From Frankia sp. AiPa1 (GTDB lineage: Bacteria; Actinomycetota; Actinomycetes; Frankiales; Frankiaceae), in NCBI RefSeq assembly GCF_023243075.1, contig NZ_JALKFZ020000129.1:1-39325 (forward strand): 39,325 nucleotides of DNA, in the 5' to 3' direction. Below, piece by piece: positions 7,755 to 15,878 of this stretch (the first letter of the stretch is position 1; each line of letters begins with the position of its first letter). The notes under the pieces were generated by a model. It saw nothing but the letters and a program-made list of their open reading frames with translations, was not told the origin of the DNA and ran no database searches. Made by a program: the position numbers and the translations under genes.

Positions 7755-8228
7755 TCAGGTGACGGTCAGGACCGTGTGTTCGGCGAGGATGTCCGTGATC
7801 TTCCCGGGGATCCGGAACACGGCGTTGGGCGTGCCGGCGGCGGCCCAGACCTCGTCGTACTGGAGCAGATCCTCGTCGACGAGCAGGACGACCGGCTGGC
7901 GGTGACCCAGCGGCGGAACACCTCCGATCGAGAAGCCGGTGGCCTGCTTGACGAAGGCCGCGTCCGCCTTGCCGACCGCATGACCGAGCACGGCCGCGAT
8001 CCGCTGCTCGTTGACCCGGTTCGACCCGCTGGCCAGCACCATCACCGGAGCACCGGTCTCCGCGTTCCGGAAGACCAGGGACTTGACGATCTGTTCCTTG
8101 GCGCATCCCAGCGCACGGGCGGCATCGTCGGCGGTGTGGGTGGAATCCGGTAGCTCCAGCACCTGGAGGCCAAGACCACGCTCGTCGAGCAGTTCCTGAA
8201 ACTGCCGGGCCCGCCTGCTGATACTCAT
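7755..8228 (-). CDS. YbaK/EbsC-type aminoacyl-tRNA deacylase
   Basis: This 157-residue single-domain protein belongs to the YbaK/ProX/EbsC family, whose members hydrolyse misacylated tRNAs such as Cys-tRNA(Pro). The family Lys lies in EQIVKSLVF, and the GGVPPLGH segment and the DEDLLQYDEVWAAAGTPN region are conserved. Length is normal for a free-standing member. The ATG at 8228 has AGGAG 8 nt upstream; a longer reading back to 8516 would overlap the divergent regulator. It is transcribed away from the WYL regulator across a 181-bp gap, so the regulator could control it. Substrate specificity cannot be read from the sequence. Confidence 0.9.
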   Translation of the reverse strand: MSISRRARQFQELLDERGLGLQVLELPDSTHTADDAARALGCAKEQIVKSLVFRNAETGAPVMVLASGSNRVNEQRIAAVLGHAVGKADAAFVKQATGFSIGGVPPLGHRQPVVLLVDEDLLQYDEVWAAAGTPNAVFRIPGKITDILAEHTVLTVT

Positions 8229-8409
8229 CCGTGCTGCTCCTACCACTCGATGTCCGCCGACTCGATGTTCGCCGTACCACTCGGACCGACGGGGCGCATG
8301 GGTCGGCCGGGCAGCGCTCAACATTACCGAGAGCATCATGTCCATCGGCGCCGAATGGCGGACATCGCGCCCGGCAGCACCGGCTGCCGGGGAGAGGAGG
8401 GGCCCGGCG

Positions 8410-9429
8410 ATGACGGATCCACGTGCGCGGATGCTGCGGCTGCTCGCCCTGCTGCAGGCGCAGCGGCACTGGCCGGGTGATGTCCTCGCCGAGCGGCTCA
8501 ACATCAGTCGACGCACGCTGCGTCGCGACGTGGACCGGCTGCGCGAGCTCGGCTATCCCGTCGAGGCCAGCCGCGGGGTGGCCGGCGGCTACCAGCTGCG
8601 GGCCGGTACGGCGATGCCGCCCCTGCTGCTCGACGACGAGGAGGCCGTCGCCGTCGCCATGGGGCTGCGGACCGCGACGGCCGGCGCGGTGGCCGGGGTC
8701 GCGGAGACCTCCGTGCGGGCGCTCGCGAAGGTCGTGGCGCTCCTGCCGCCCCGGCTGCGCGAGCGGGTCGACGCGGTCGCCGCCTACACGGTGCCGGCCC
8801 CGCTGTCCGGGCCCGCCGTCGACGTGTCGATCCTCACCGTCCTCGCCTCCGCCTGTCGCGCCGAGGAGGAGGTCCGGTTCGCCTACACCGACCGCGCCGG
8901 TGCGATCAGCCGTCGGCGGGTCGAGCCCTACCGGCTGGTCGCCCTTGACGCCCGCTGGTACCTGTTGGGGTACGACGTCGATCGCGCCGACTGGCGCACC
9001 TTCCGCGTCGACCGCGTCGAGGAGGCGGCCGGCTCCGAGCGCCGTTTCCGCCCGCGTGACCTGCCGAGCGCGGACGTGGCGGCCTATGTGTCCCGCGGCG
9101 TCGCCGGAGACCAGCCCCGGCACCAGGTCGTCGTGCGCGTCGCGGCGCCGGCCTCCCGGGTCGCGCGGGTGGTGGGCGGCCGCGGGCGCGGCGAACCGAT
9201 CGACGCGGACACCTGCCTGCTGCGCTTGGACGACGCCACCCTGGAGTGGGCCGCCATGCTTCTGGGTGTGCTCGGCGCCCCCTTCGAGATCCTCGAGCCG
9301 TCCGGCCTGGTCGAGCGGGTCCGCGCCATCGGCGTCCTGTTCACGCAGGCCGCGGACAGCGCCGTCCACGCCGCGGACAGCACCGGATCAGCTCCACCGG
9401 GCGATCCGGGCCGGGCCGCCGCGGGGTGA
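8410..9429 (+). CDS. WYL-domain transcriptional regulator
   Basis: This 339-residue regulator has an N-terminal DeoR-type helix-turn-helix (residues about 5-55: LAERLNISRRTLRRDVDRL) and a C-terminal WYL ligand-binding domain. The WYL signature reads RWYLLGYDVDRADWRTFRVDR, near residues 178-198. Some WYL proteins bind nucleic acid or nucleotide-like ligands, but the ligand here is unknown. The ATG at 8410 is chosen because AGGAGG ends 9 nt before it; an in-frame upstream start at 8338 lacks such a site. It diverges from the YbaK-type gene, the usual layout for a local regulator. The last 25 residues are disordered. Confidence 0.9.
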   Translation: MTDPRARMLRLLALLQAQRHWPGDVLAERLNISRRTLRRDVDRLRELGYPVEASRGVAGGYQLRAGTAMPPLLLDDEEAVAVAMGLRTATAGAVAGVAETSVRALAKVVALLPPRLRERVDAVAAYTVPAPLSGPAVDVSILTVLASACRAEEEVRFAYTDRAGAISRRRVEPYRLVALDARWYLLGYDVDRADWRTFRVDRVEEAAGSERRFRPRDLPSADVAAYVSRGVAGDQPRHQVVVRVAAPASRVARVVGGRGRGEPIDADTCLLRLDDATLEWAAMLLGVLGAPFEILEPSGLVERVRAIGVLFTQAADSAVHAADSTGSAPPGDPGRAAAG

Positions 9430-9521
9430 ACCCGGGCGGTCGGACACGGGACACCCCCGGTCGGGCGATCCGTAGCGGGAATCGCCGACCTCTCTGGCAT
9501 GCTGGACGTCGCGAGGCCATC

Positions 9522-9641
9522 GTGACGGCCATCGCCAAGGCCATCGTGGAGGCACTGAGCGGGAAGCCGCGTCTCGTCGGGCCGTCAGCGGCGCCGGCAC
9601 CCCTGAGGTGGCCGGCCGAGGCGGGAGGCCGGTCAGCGTGA
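9522..9641 (+). CDS. Possible 39-residue ORF coupled to the SpoIIE-type gene
   Basis: A GTG at 9522, with GAGG 5 nt upstream, opens a 39-residue frame beginning MTAIAKAIVEALSGKPRL. Its TGA (9639-9641) overlaps the next gene's GTG (9638) as GTGA, which suggests translational coupling. The first half could form an amphipathic helix; the second is Pro/Ala-rich. The 5' part contains three imperfect 12-bp repeats (GGCCATCGTGAC type), which may simply be repeat DNA. No family is recognised. It could be a small protein or a leader affecting translation of the regulator. Confidence 0.35.
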   Translation: MTAIAKAIVEALSGKPRLVGPSAAPAPLRWPAEAGGRSA

Positions 9642-12600
9642 CAGGAAACACCGGATCGGCCGAGGTCGGGCGGCCCCGCCTGGATGCGGGTCCGCCAGCA
9701 GGCCGCAGTACCACTCCTGGCGACACCAACCTCGGCGACCTGGCCAGCGAACGGGGATTCGGCGTCGGCGATGCGGACGGCGCCGCGGTCATCCGGCTCG
9801 GCGAGCCGTCAAGCGGAGTGCACTCGGTGCGCCGGGCGGCGATGCGACTGCTTGCCGGCAGCCGGTGGGAACCGTCCGGCGACGACATCAGTCTCGTCCT
9901 CAGTGAGCTGACGACGAACGCGCTGCTGCACGGCGCGGCACCGGTCGAGGTGCGGATGCGCACGGCGGGGCCAGCGCTGCGGGTCGAGGTCCGCGACGCG
10001 AGCCGGGTGCTGCCGGTGCGCCCGCCCGTCGGCGGGGATGCGCTGACCGGCCGGGGAATGGCGCTGGTCGCCGCCGCCTGCAGCCGCTGGGGAGTCGAGC
10101 CGACGCCCACCGGAAAAATCGTCTGGGCGGAGTTCCATCCGGCGGACGAAGCGCCGTCCCGCGGCCACGACATCGAGGGCGGACATCCCCTCGGCAGCCA
10201 CCCCCTCGGCCGGCACGGACCAGTGTTCGACCATGGGCCGAGAGACGACCATGGGCCGAGGGACGAGCACGGGCCGAGCGGCCATCACCGACCAGGGGGC
10301 GAACACGGACCGGGGGGCGAGGAGGGCCGGCTGGCGAGCACGGGCGGGCCGCGGCGCGGTCGCGCCCTGGTGGGCGACAGTGGGCTGCCCGAGATCCGCG
10401 GGCTGCCCGAGATCCGCGGGCTGATCGGCATCCGCGGGGTCGGCAATGAGACGCTGCCCCTGAACGGACCACCGACGTCCTCGCCGGGGCATCTCGTCCG
10501 GCTCGGCGATGTTCCCACCGAGCTGCTGCTGGCCGCCAAGAACCACATCGACGGGCTGGTCCGGGAGTTCACGCTGGCCGCGGACGGCGCGGCGTCGGGC
10601 GCGAGCACGGCCCTGCCCGAACGGCTGGCGGAGCTGCTGGCGACCGTCACCAACCGGTTCGCCGGGCCGCGCCAGGCGATCAAACGCCAGGCGCTCGCGG
10701 CCGCCGCCGACGGGCGCCCGCGCACCCCGCTGGAACTCGTCCTGCCACTGAGCGCGGCGGCCGACGCCGAGCAGTACCTGGCCGCCCTGGAAGAGATCGA
10801 AGGGTACGCCCGCGCCGCCCGGCTGCTGACCGTCGAGTCCCCGCCGCAGCACGTCGCGTTCCGACGCTGGTACATCGGCTCGCTGGTGGAGCAGCTGCGT
10901 GCCGCCGCCCGGGACGAGGCGAACCCCGCCGGCTCGGCGTCCGCCCCCCGCGCCGCGCGCGAGGACCCCCGCACGCCGCGGGACCACCGGGTACGTGCCG
11001 CGGACGCTCGTACCCGTGCCAACAGCGGTGACCGGCGGCCCGCGGCCCGCAGCTTCGAGCAGTATCTGCTCGACGCCCTGGACGTGGTCGTCGCCGCCCA
11101 GCGCACCGCGGAACGCTCGGCCCGGCTGCAGCAGGTCACCGCCGCACTGGCGCAGGCGACCACGGCGGAGCAGGTGGCGGCCTCGGTGGTGGCGCAGAGC
11201 GCCCGGGTACTCGGTGCCTCCGGCGGCGTTCTGCTGGTTCCGCTGACCAGCGGCCGGATGACGGTGCAGGGCTCCGTCGGCTACGGCGCGAGCATGATCG
11301 CGGCGCTGCGGGCCGAACGGCTCACCGACCAGCTTCCGGCGATGGAGGCGCTGCGCAGCGGCGAGCCGGTCTGGCTGGAGTCACGCCGGGAACGCGACCT
11401 GCGCTTTCCCGCCCTCGCCGAGCTCGAGCCGACGGCGGTGGCGATGTGCGTGCTGCCTCTGTTCGCCGGCGAGCGCACGCTCGGCGCGCTGCGGTTCTCC
11501 TTCGATCATCCTCGGTTGTTCGACGACGGCGAACGGACGTTCGTCGAGGCCCTGGCCGCGCAGACGGGCCTCGCGCTCGAGCGGGCCCGGCTGTTCGCCG
11601 TCGAGCGGGCCGCCCGCGAACGCACCACGCTGTTCGCCGCCGCGACCGACCTGTTCACCTCCACCCTGGAGACGTCCCGGATCCTGGAACATCTCGTGGG
11701 CCTGCTGGTGCCGTGGCACGCGACGCGGGCGGCCGCCTGCCGGGTCGACGAGGACGGCGGCGTCCACGTCGTGGCGGTCGCCGACCGCGCCGACCTCACT
11801 CCGGTCGTCGCCGGCCGCACGGGCGCCCGGCGGGAGTCGGCGATCCGCCCGACGGTCGCCCATCCCCGCCTCGGCGGCGAAACCCTGCCCGTCGAGGACG
11901 AGGCGTTCCTTCGGGGCGACACCACCGCGGCCGGCAGCGTCCATGGCGGCAGGCCCACCAGCGCGCATTCCGGCGGGACGGCGCCCGCGTGGAGCCTCGA
12001 GCGGGACGGGCCGGGTCGGACCTTCCTCGGCCCGGACGACGCCTCCCCCACCGATCGCGGTGGCGCCCGCCCGGCGCGGTCGCCGGATGCCCTCGGGGAC
12101 TCGGTCGGCATGACCCAGGCGCTGCGCACCGGCAGGCCCGCGCGGTCACCGGATGGCGCCCGGCTCGCGCTGCCGCTGGTGCTCGGCGGCCAGCCGGTGG
12201 CCGCGGTCGGGCTGGTCGCGCCCGAGGGGCGCACCTACGCCGAGGACGACCAGCGGGTCGTGGCCGAGCTCGTCGACCGGGCGACGGTGGCGATCGGCAA
12301 CGCCCGCCAGTACGAGCAGGAACGGCGCACCGCGGTCACCCTGCAGCGCAGCCTGCTGCCCCAGCAGCTGCCGGCGCATCCCCTGCTGACGTTCGCGTGG
12401 CGCTACCTGCCCGGCAGTGCCGGGGCCCTCGTCGGCGGCGACTGGTACGACGTGCTGCCCCTCGACGACGGACGGGTCGCGCTCGTCATCGGGGACGTGA
12501 TGGGGCACGGCATCCACGCCGCGGCGACGATGGGCCAGATGCGCGCGGCGGTACGTGTGCACACAGTCGCCCCGGCGAGCCCGTCCGCCGTACTCACCCA

Positions 12601-13033
12601 GCTCGACGCCGCCGCCTGCCGGCTGGAACACGGCCGCACGGCGACAACGGCGCTCGCGGTGCTTGATCCCGTCAGCGGGCGCCTCGTCGTCGCCTCGGCC
12701 GGGCATCTCCCGCCGCTGCTGATCCCGCCGCACGCGCCGGCCCGCTACCTGCCGATCGACCCCGGCCCGCCGCTGACCGCGGGTCTCGCCGACTACCCCG
12801 AGACGGAACTGACTCTGGCGCCCGGCAGCACCCTGCTCTTCTACACCGACGGTCTGGTCGAGGACCGCGGCCGACCGGTCGACGTGGGGATGGAACTGCT
12901 GCGCTCGCGGATGTCACCCGACGGCGGCCCCGACGAGGTGTGCGACCGGGCTCTGGCCGCCGTGAGCCGCGCCAGCGGCCACGAGGACGACACCGCCCTG
13001 CTCGCCGTCCGCCTCACCCCACCACCCCGCTGA
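9638..13033 (+). CDS. RsbW-like ATPase / GAF / SpoIIE-type PP2C phosphatase fusion
   Basis: This 1131-residue regulator joins both halves of a partner-switch system. Residues about 50-175 form an RsbW-type histidine-kinase-like ATPase (N box LTTNALLHG near N94, VRDASR, GRGMALV near 139). Residues about 185-270 are a low-complexity linker encoded by two 18-bp repeat arrays. A helical region and GAF-like domains (about 490-645 and 670-890) follow. The C-terminal SpoIIE/RsbU phosphatase (about 900-1130) keeps its metal Asp residues: GGDWYD (D935), IGDVMGHG (D953), YTDGL (D1071) and EDDTALL (D1117/D1118). Such proteins usually control anti-anti-sigma factors, but no STAS gene or sigma factor lies in the window. 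GTG 9638 is chosen because GGGAGG ends 9 nt upstream; GTG 9608 is an alternative. Confidence 0.9.
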   Translation: MTGNTGSAEVGRPRLDAGPPAGRSTTPGDTNLGDLASERGFGVGDADGAAVIRLGEPSSGVHSVRRAAMRLLAGSRWEPSGDDISLVLSELTTNALLHGAAPVEVRMRTAGPALRVEVRDASRVLPVRPPVGGDALTGRGMALVAAACSRWGVEPTPTGKIVWAEFHPADEAPSRGHDIEGGHPLGSHPLGRHGPVFDHGPRDDHGPRDEHGPSGHHRPGGEHGPGGEEGRLASTGGPRRGRALVGDSGLPEIRGLPEIRGLIGIRGVGNETLPLNGPPTSSPGHLVRLGDVPTELLLAAKNHIDGLVREFTLAADGAASGASTALPERLAELLATVTNRFAGPRQAIKRQALAAAADGRPRTPLELVLPLSAAADAEQYLAALEEIEGYARAARLLTVESPPQHVAFRRWYIGSLVEQLRAAARDEANPAGSASAPRAAREDPRTPRDHRVRAADARTRANSGDRRPAARSFEQYLLDALDVVVAAQRTAERSARLQQVTAALAQATTAEQVAASVVAQSARVLGASGGVLLVPLTSGRMTVQGSVGYGASMIAALRAERLTDQLPAMEALRSGEPVWLESRRERDLRFPALAELEPTAVAMCVLPLFAGERTLGALRFSFDHPRLFDDGERTFVEALAAQTGLALERARLFAVERAARERTTLFAAATDLFTSTLETSRILEHLVGLLVPWHATRAAACRVDEDGGVHVVAVADRADLTPVVAGRTGARRESAIRPTVAHPRLGGETLPVEDEAFLRGDTTAAGSVHGGRPTSAHSGGTAPAWSLERDGPGRTFLGPDDASPTDRGGARPARSPDALGDSVGMTQALRTGRPARSPDGARLALPLVLGGQPVAAVGLVAPEGRTYAEDDQRVVAELVDRATVAIGNARQYEQERRTAVTLQRSLLPQQLPAHPLLTFAWRYLPGSAGALVGGDWYDVLPLDDGRVALVIGDVMGHGIHAAATMGQMRAAVRVHTVAPASPSAVLTQLDAAACRLEHGRTATTALAVLDPVSGRLVVASAGHLPPLLIPPHAPARYLPIDPGPPLTAGLADYPETELTLAPGSTLLFYTDGLVEDRGRPVDVGMELLRSRMSPDGGPDEVCDRALAAVSRASGHEDDTALLAVRLTPPPR
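10229..10318 (+). repeat. Five in-frame 18-bp repeats inside the SpoIIE-type gene
   Basis: Units of 18 bp resembling GACCATGGGCCGAGAGAC run from 10229 to 10318. The first two are nearly identical and the rest diverge. Each encodes six residues of the type D/E-H-G-P-x-D/G, giving a charged, His-rich disordered linker after the ATPase domain. The period is a multiple of three, so copy changes keep the frame. Confidence 0.85.
10382..10435 (+). repeat. Three in-frame 18-bp repeats (GLPEIR linker)
   Basis: GGGCTGCCCGAGATCCGC occurs twice in tandem (10382-10399, 10400-10417), and a diverged third copy follows (10418-10435). They encode GLPEIR, GLPEIR and GLIGIR in the same linker as the upstream array. 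Confidence 0.85.
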
Positions 13034-13060
13034 CCTGCTGACCCGCTGACCCGCTGACCC
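13029..13060 (+). repeat. Four 8-bp repeats over the stop codon
   Basis: GCTGACCT followed by three GCTGACCC units spans the stop codon of the SpoIIE-type gene. Because the unit is 8 bp and each contains TGA, the array places stop codons at 13031, 13039, 13047 and 13055, covering all three forward frames. Confidence 0.85.
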
Positions 13061-13260
13061 GCGAGGGTGGTTTCCGCGGCCATACCTGGTCGGTCCGCTC
13101 CACCACACGGCCAGCGTCACGTTCCGCGACGGATTTCCCGAAGCCAGACCGGTCCAAGATCCAACCAGGTCGCCGTGGGCGTCTTCGTGTCCGATTTGCC
13201 CCCTACGGCGACCTGCGTAGCCCGATCTCGCGCCGCCGCCCGCCGCGGACGGTAGCCGTG

Positions 13261-14136
13261 TCAGGCGGCCGGGGGACGGGTGGCCCAGCGAATGGTGGTG
13301 ACGATGGACTGCCCGGCGAGACGGCCGACCGTGGCGTCGGCGGCGGGCAGGTAGGGCAGCCGCAGCGGCCAGCGGGTCCAGGCGGGCATGAGGCCGACGG
13401 CGGCGGCGGCCAGGGCGCTGTAGGCAGCCCGGGCCGGCAGGGGCAGCGGGGCCTGCAGGAGCAGGTAGCGCGCGGCCGAACGGGCCTGCGGCGTCCCGGC
13501 GAGTTCCGGGCGGTACTCCCGCAGCGCCGCGGCGAGTTGGGCGCGGGTGCGGGGCGGATCGTCGATGCCGAGCCGCTCGGCGATGAACGCCGAGTCGGTG
13601 ATGTAGCCGTCGCACTGCTCGAGGGTGAGCCGGGCGTGGCCATATCGCCGATAGGCCGCGAGGAAACTGTCCGTCTCCGCGCAGTGGACCCAGCGCATGA
13701 GATGCGGGTCGGACGCGGCGTAGGGACGGCCGTCGGGCGCGATGCCACGTACGCGCTGGTGCACGGCGTGGACCCGGGCGACGGCGCGTTCCGCCTCGCG
13801 GGTCGGGCCGAAGGTCGTCGCCGCCAGAAAGTAGCTGGTGCGCGCGAGGCGCCCCCACGGGTCGTGGCGGTAGTCGGAGTGCTGGGCGACGCCGGCCATC
13901 GCCAGCGGATGCAGTGACTGGTAGAGCAGCGCCCGCAGCCCGCCGACGAACATCGCCGCGTCCGCGTGCACCTGCCGGATCGGCCGGTCGTCGGTGAACC
14001 AGCGCTCTCCCGGGGCGGCGAAGATCCGGGCCCGGCGCGCCGGGCCCTCGGTCCCCGCGACCCGGCTGACCACCTGACTGCCCAGCCAGACCCGCAGCCC
14101 CTCCGCCCGATCGAGGAAGACCGTACTGTCCACCAT
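13261..14136 (-). CDS. DUF2236 (MpaB/latex-clearing-like) oxygenase family protein
   Basis: This 291-residue protein has the hallmarks of DUF2236, the family of MpaB and latex-clearing-type proteins, some of which are haem-dependent oxygenases. Conserved parts are the N-terminal RARIFAAPGERWF region, ALLYQSLHPLAMAGVAQHSDY with candidate haem or metal His residues near 75-90, DPWGRLARTSYFLAATTFGP, and RWVHCAETDSFLAAYRRYG. The C-terminal helix pair is Ala/Pro-rich. The ATG at 14136 has a GGGGG tract just upstream; a start at 14163 is possible. The gene converges on the SpoIIE-type gene across 227 bp and is followed upstream on the same strand by a small membrane protein. The substrate is unknown. 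Confidence 0.85.
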   Translation of the reverse strand: MVDSTVFLDRAEGLRVWLGSQVVSRVAGTEGPARRARIFAAPGERWFTDDRPIRQVHADAAMFVGGLRALLYQSLHPLAMAGVAQHSDYRHDPWGRLARTSYFLAATTFGPTREAERAVARVHAVHQRVRGIAPDGRPYAASDPHLMRWVHCAETDSFLAAYRRYGHARLTLEQCDGYITDSAFIAERLGIDDPPRTRAQLAAALREYRPELAGTPQARSAARYLLLQAPLPLPARAAYSALAAAAVGLMPAWTRWPLRLPYLPAADATVGRLAGQSIVTTIRWATRPPAA

Positions 14137-14252
14137 GCCCCCATCATGCGCCGCGTACGGCACATCGCGCGTTCTTCGCCGCCGGAGTCAGCCGAACTCA
14201 CCGGGACCCCAACCGAACGTTCGACCTGGCGTGGCCAACCGGGCGGTGTCCG

Positions 14253-14744
14253 TCAGCGGCGTTCGAAGACCCACGCAGCGGCCAGGGCGGCGCCGACGAT
14301 GACGCCGACGATCAGGATGCCGCCAAGCACGAAGAAGCCGACCGTCTTGACCAGGGCGACGACGACGGGCAGCGCGGCCAGCAGCAGGTAGGGCCCGCGG
14401 GTGCGCACCGGCGTGTTGGCGATGGCGGCGATGCGCTGCGCCGCGGTGACCCGGGAGAGGTTCATCTGGTCCGACACCGACGGCATCAGCCGGATCGTGC
14501 TCCAGGTCAGCGCCACGAACGCCAACGTGAGCAGGATCGCGTAGATGAGGCCGAAGGCGTGCCCGAACGCCTCGAACGACGCGCCCGCCGCGACCACGGT
14601 CACCACGAGCGGCTGGTACCAGCCCGTCGTGCGGTCCTGCCCGGCCTGGCTGACCAGCCGGCGTGCCTGGGCGAAGCGGGTAGCACGCCGCCCTCGGCCG
14701 CCCCGGCCAGGATCAGCCGATTCGCCATAGTAGCCGTCCGCCAT
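14253..14744 (-). CDS. Small membrane protein of unknown function
   Basis: This 163-residue protein has a basic Gly/Arg-rich N terminus (about 1-38) and two hydrophobic blocks. The first, about 45-85, contains VVTVVAAGASFEAFGHAF and YAILLTLAFVALTW; the second, about 118-160, contains YLLLAALPVVVALV and GFFVLGGILIVGVIVGAALAA. Four helices are likely, with a basic cytoplasmic loop (about 90-115) between the pairs. No catalytic motif is seen and I do not recognise the family. ATG 14744 has GGGAG about 10 nt upstream. The upstream 267 bp, shared with the divergent DUF2277 gene, hold that gene's promoter candidate and nothing else recognisable. Confidence 0.7.
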   Translation of the reverse strand: MADGYYGESADPGRGGRGRRATRFAQARRLVSQAGQDRTTGWYQPLVVTVVAAGASFEAFGHAFGLIYAILLTLAFVALTWSTIRLMPSVSDQMNLSRVTAAQRIAAIANTPVRTRGPYLLLAALPVVVALVKTVGFFVLGGILIVGVIVGAALAAAWVFERR

Positions 14745-14999
14745 GACCGCCTGACTCCCTTCGGACCGAGTGCCGACCGGACCTGCACCGGGATGGTTCT
14801 GGCTCGACCAGCCGGCGCCGACCGGATCGCCCTGCGCGGAGCAGGACGCGGCCCGTCCTATTGTCCCCCTTCTCGCGGGACGCGGGCACAGAACGCGTCC
14901 CGCGGGTCCACCCTCGGGCACGAACCAGCCCACTCCAGACGGCCAGCGGGCACCGGTCGACCTGAGGCGCCGAGGGTCGCGACGACCGCTATCGGGAGC

Positions 15000-15005
15000 T
15001 ACCGT
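15000..15005 (+). promoter_or_regulatory. TACCGT -10-like element, leaderless DUF2277 gene
   Basis: TACCGT matches TANNNT and ends 6 nt before the ATG at 15012. A GGGAG also lies nearby (14994-14998), but its 13-nt distance is long for ribosome binding, so leaderless initiation is favoured weakly. Confidence 0.35.
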
Positions 15006-15011
15006 AGCGCC

Positions 15012-15275
15012 ATGTGCCGCAACATCACCGAACTGCGGGGGCTCGAGCCGCCGGCGACCGACGACGAGATCGAGGCCGCCGCCCGCCAGTTCGTCCGGAA
15101 GGTCAGCGGCGTGCGCCGCCCGTCGCCGGCCGCGGACGACGCCGTCGAGATGGCCGTGGCCGAGGTGGCGGCGTCGGTACATCGCCTGCTCGGGACCCTG
15201 CCCGCCCGCCGGCAGCCCCCCGCCACCGTGCCGCCACTGCGCCGCCCCGAGGTCCAGGCCCGCCTGGGCCGCTGA
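15012..15275 (+). CDS. DUF2277 family protein
   Basis: This 87-residue protein starts with the near-invariant family sequence MCRNI, followed by PPATDDEIEAAARQFVRKVSG. Family members are about 80-90 residues, so the gene is full length. Function is unknown across the family; the conserved Cys2 and the helical body suggest a small soluble protein. The C terminus is Pro/Arg-rich. The gene stands alone on the plus strand between genes on the minus strand. The ATG is set by the conserved first residues. Confidence 0.9.
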   Translation: MCRNITELRGLEPPATDDEIEAAARQFVRKVSGVRRPSPAADDAVEMAVAEVAASVHRLLGTLPARRQPPATVPPLRRPEVQARLGR

Positions 15276-15478
15276 CCCACCCCCATGATCCGATCCCGCC
15301 GAAGGCCAGGGAAGGATTCGGGGCCCGGATCCGCACATTTCCTTCGGCACGTTTCCGTACGATCGCCACCTGCGGTGACCGTGGGCCGGGGGGATGTGCT
15401 CTGTGGCCATTCCGCCTTCGGCTTATCGCCAGCGCGGCACGGGCAGCCGGTGGGCCGACGCGGCACGGCCGGTGCGTC

Positions 15479-15529
15479 GGCGCGGCACGGGAGCCGGCGC
15501 GGCACGGGAGCCGGCGCGGCACGGCCGGT
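15479..15529. repeat. 17-bp tandem repeats, intergenic
   Basis: GGCGCGGCACGGGAGCC occurs twice in direct tandem (15479-15495, 15496-15512), and a third copy ends GGCCGGT (15513-15529). Looser copies of GCGGCACGG lie at about 15433 and 15459, so the array probably covers 15430-15545. It fills the gap between the DUF2277 gene and the end of a reverse-strand small ORF. Confidence 0.8.
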
Positions 15530-15555
15530 GACGTCAGCGCCGCACGGCCAGCGGC

Positions 15556-15738
15556 TCAGCGGTGAGGGCCGCCGGCACGGGAGCGGCGCCGGCGGTTGCC
15601 CGAGTCGACCAGCCGCTCGGGCTGACGGCCGGCGATCGCGTCCGCCCGGTCGGTAGCCACGCTGTCGGCAATCAGTTCCCGGGTCCGGTTCTGCTCCTTG
15701 TCGTCCAGTCCGCTCAACAAGCTGTCGAACATGCTCAC
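15556..15738 (-). CDS. Small protein of unknown function
   Basis: This 60-residue frame starts at GTG 15738 (or ATG 15732), with a GGGGA tract 5 nt before the GTG. The first 45 residues (MSMFDSLLSGLDDKEQNRTR, then ELIADSVATDRADAIAG) look like a real helical, acidic protein; the tail is Arg-rich and may be disordered. It lies between the DUF2277 gene and the MMPL gene. No family is recognised. The ribosome-binding site and the composition support it, but its size leaves doubt. Confidence 0.45.
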   Translation of the reverse strand: MSMFDSLLSGLDDKEQNRTRELIADSVATDRADAIAGRQPERLVDSGNRRRRSRAGGPHR

Positions 15739-15878
15739 CTGGGTCCCCTTCGTCCTTCTCTAGGTGACGATTTCTGCCGTTGGATCGTCCCTTCCCGCAT
15801 CGACTACCGATAAAGCACCGCATTGCGGCCGATCGGCGTCCGCCACCCCGCCTGCCGCTCGGCGCCGCCGCGGCGGCT

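Noticed and set aside
14214..14223. Palindrome CGAACGTTCG upstream of the DUF2236 gene as a LexA or TetR site
   Set aside because: Ten bases are too short, and the spacing does not fit the actinobacterial LexA pattern GAAC-N4-GTTC.
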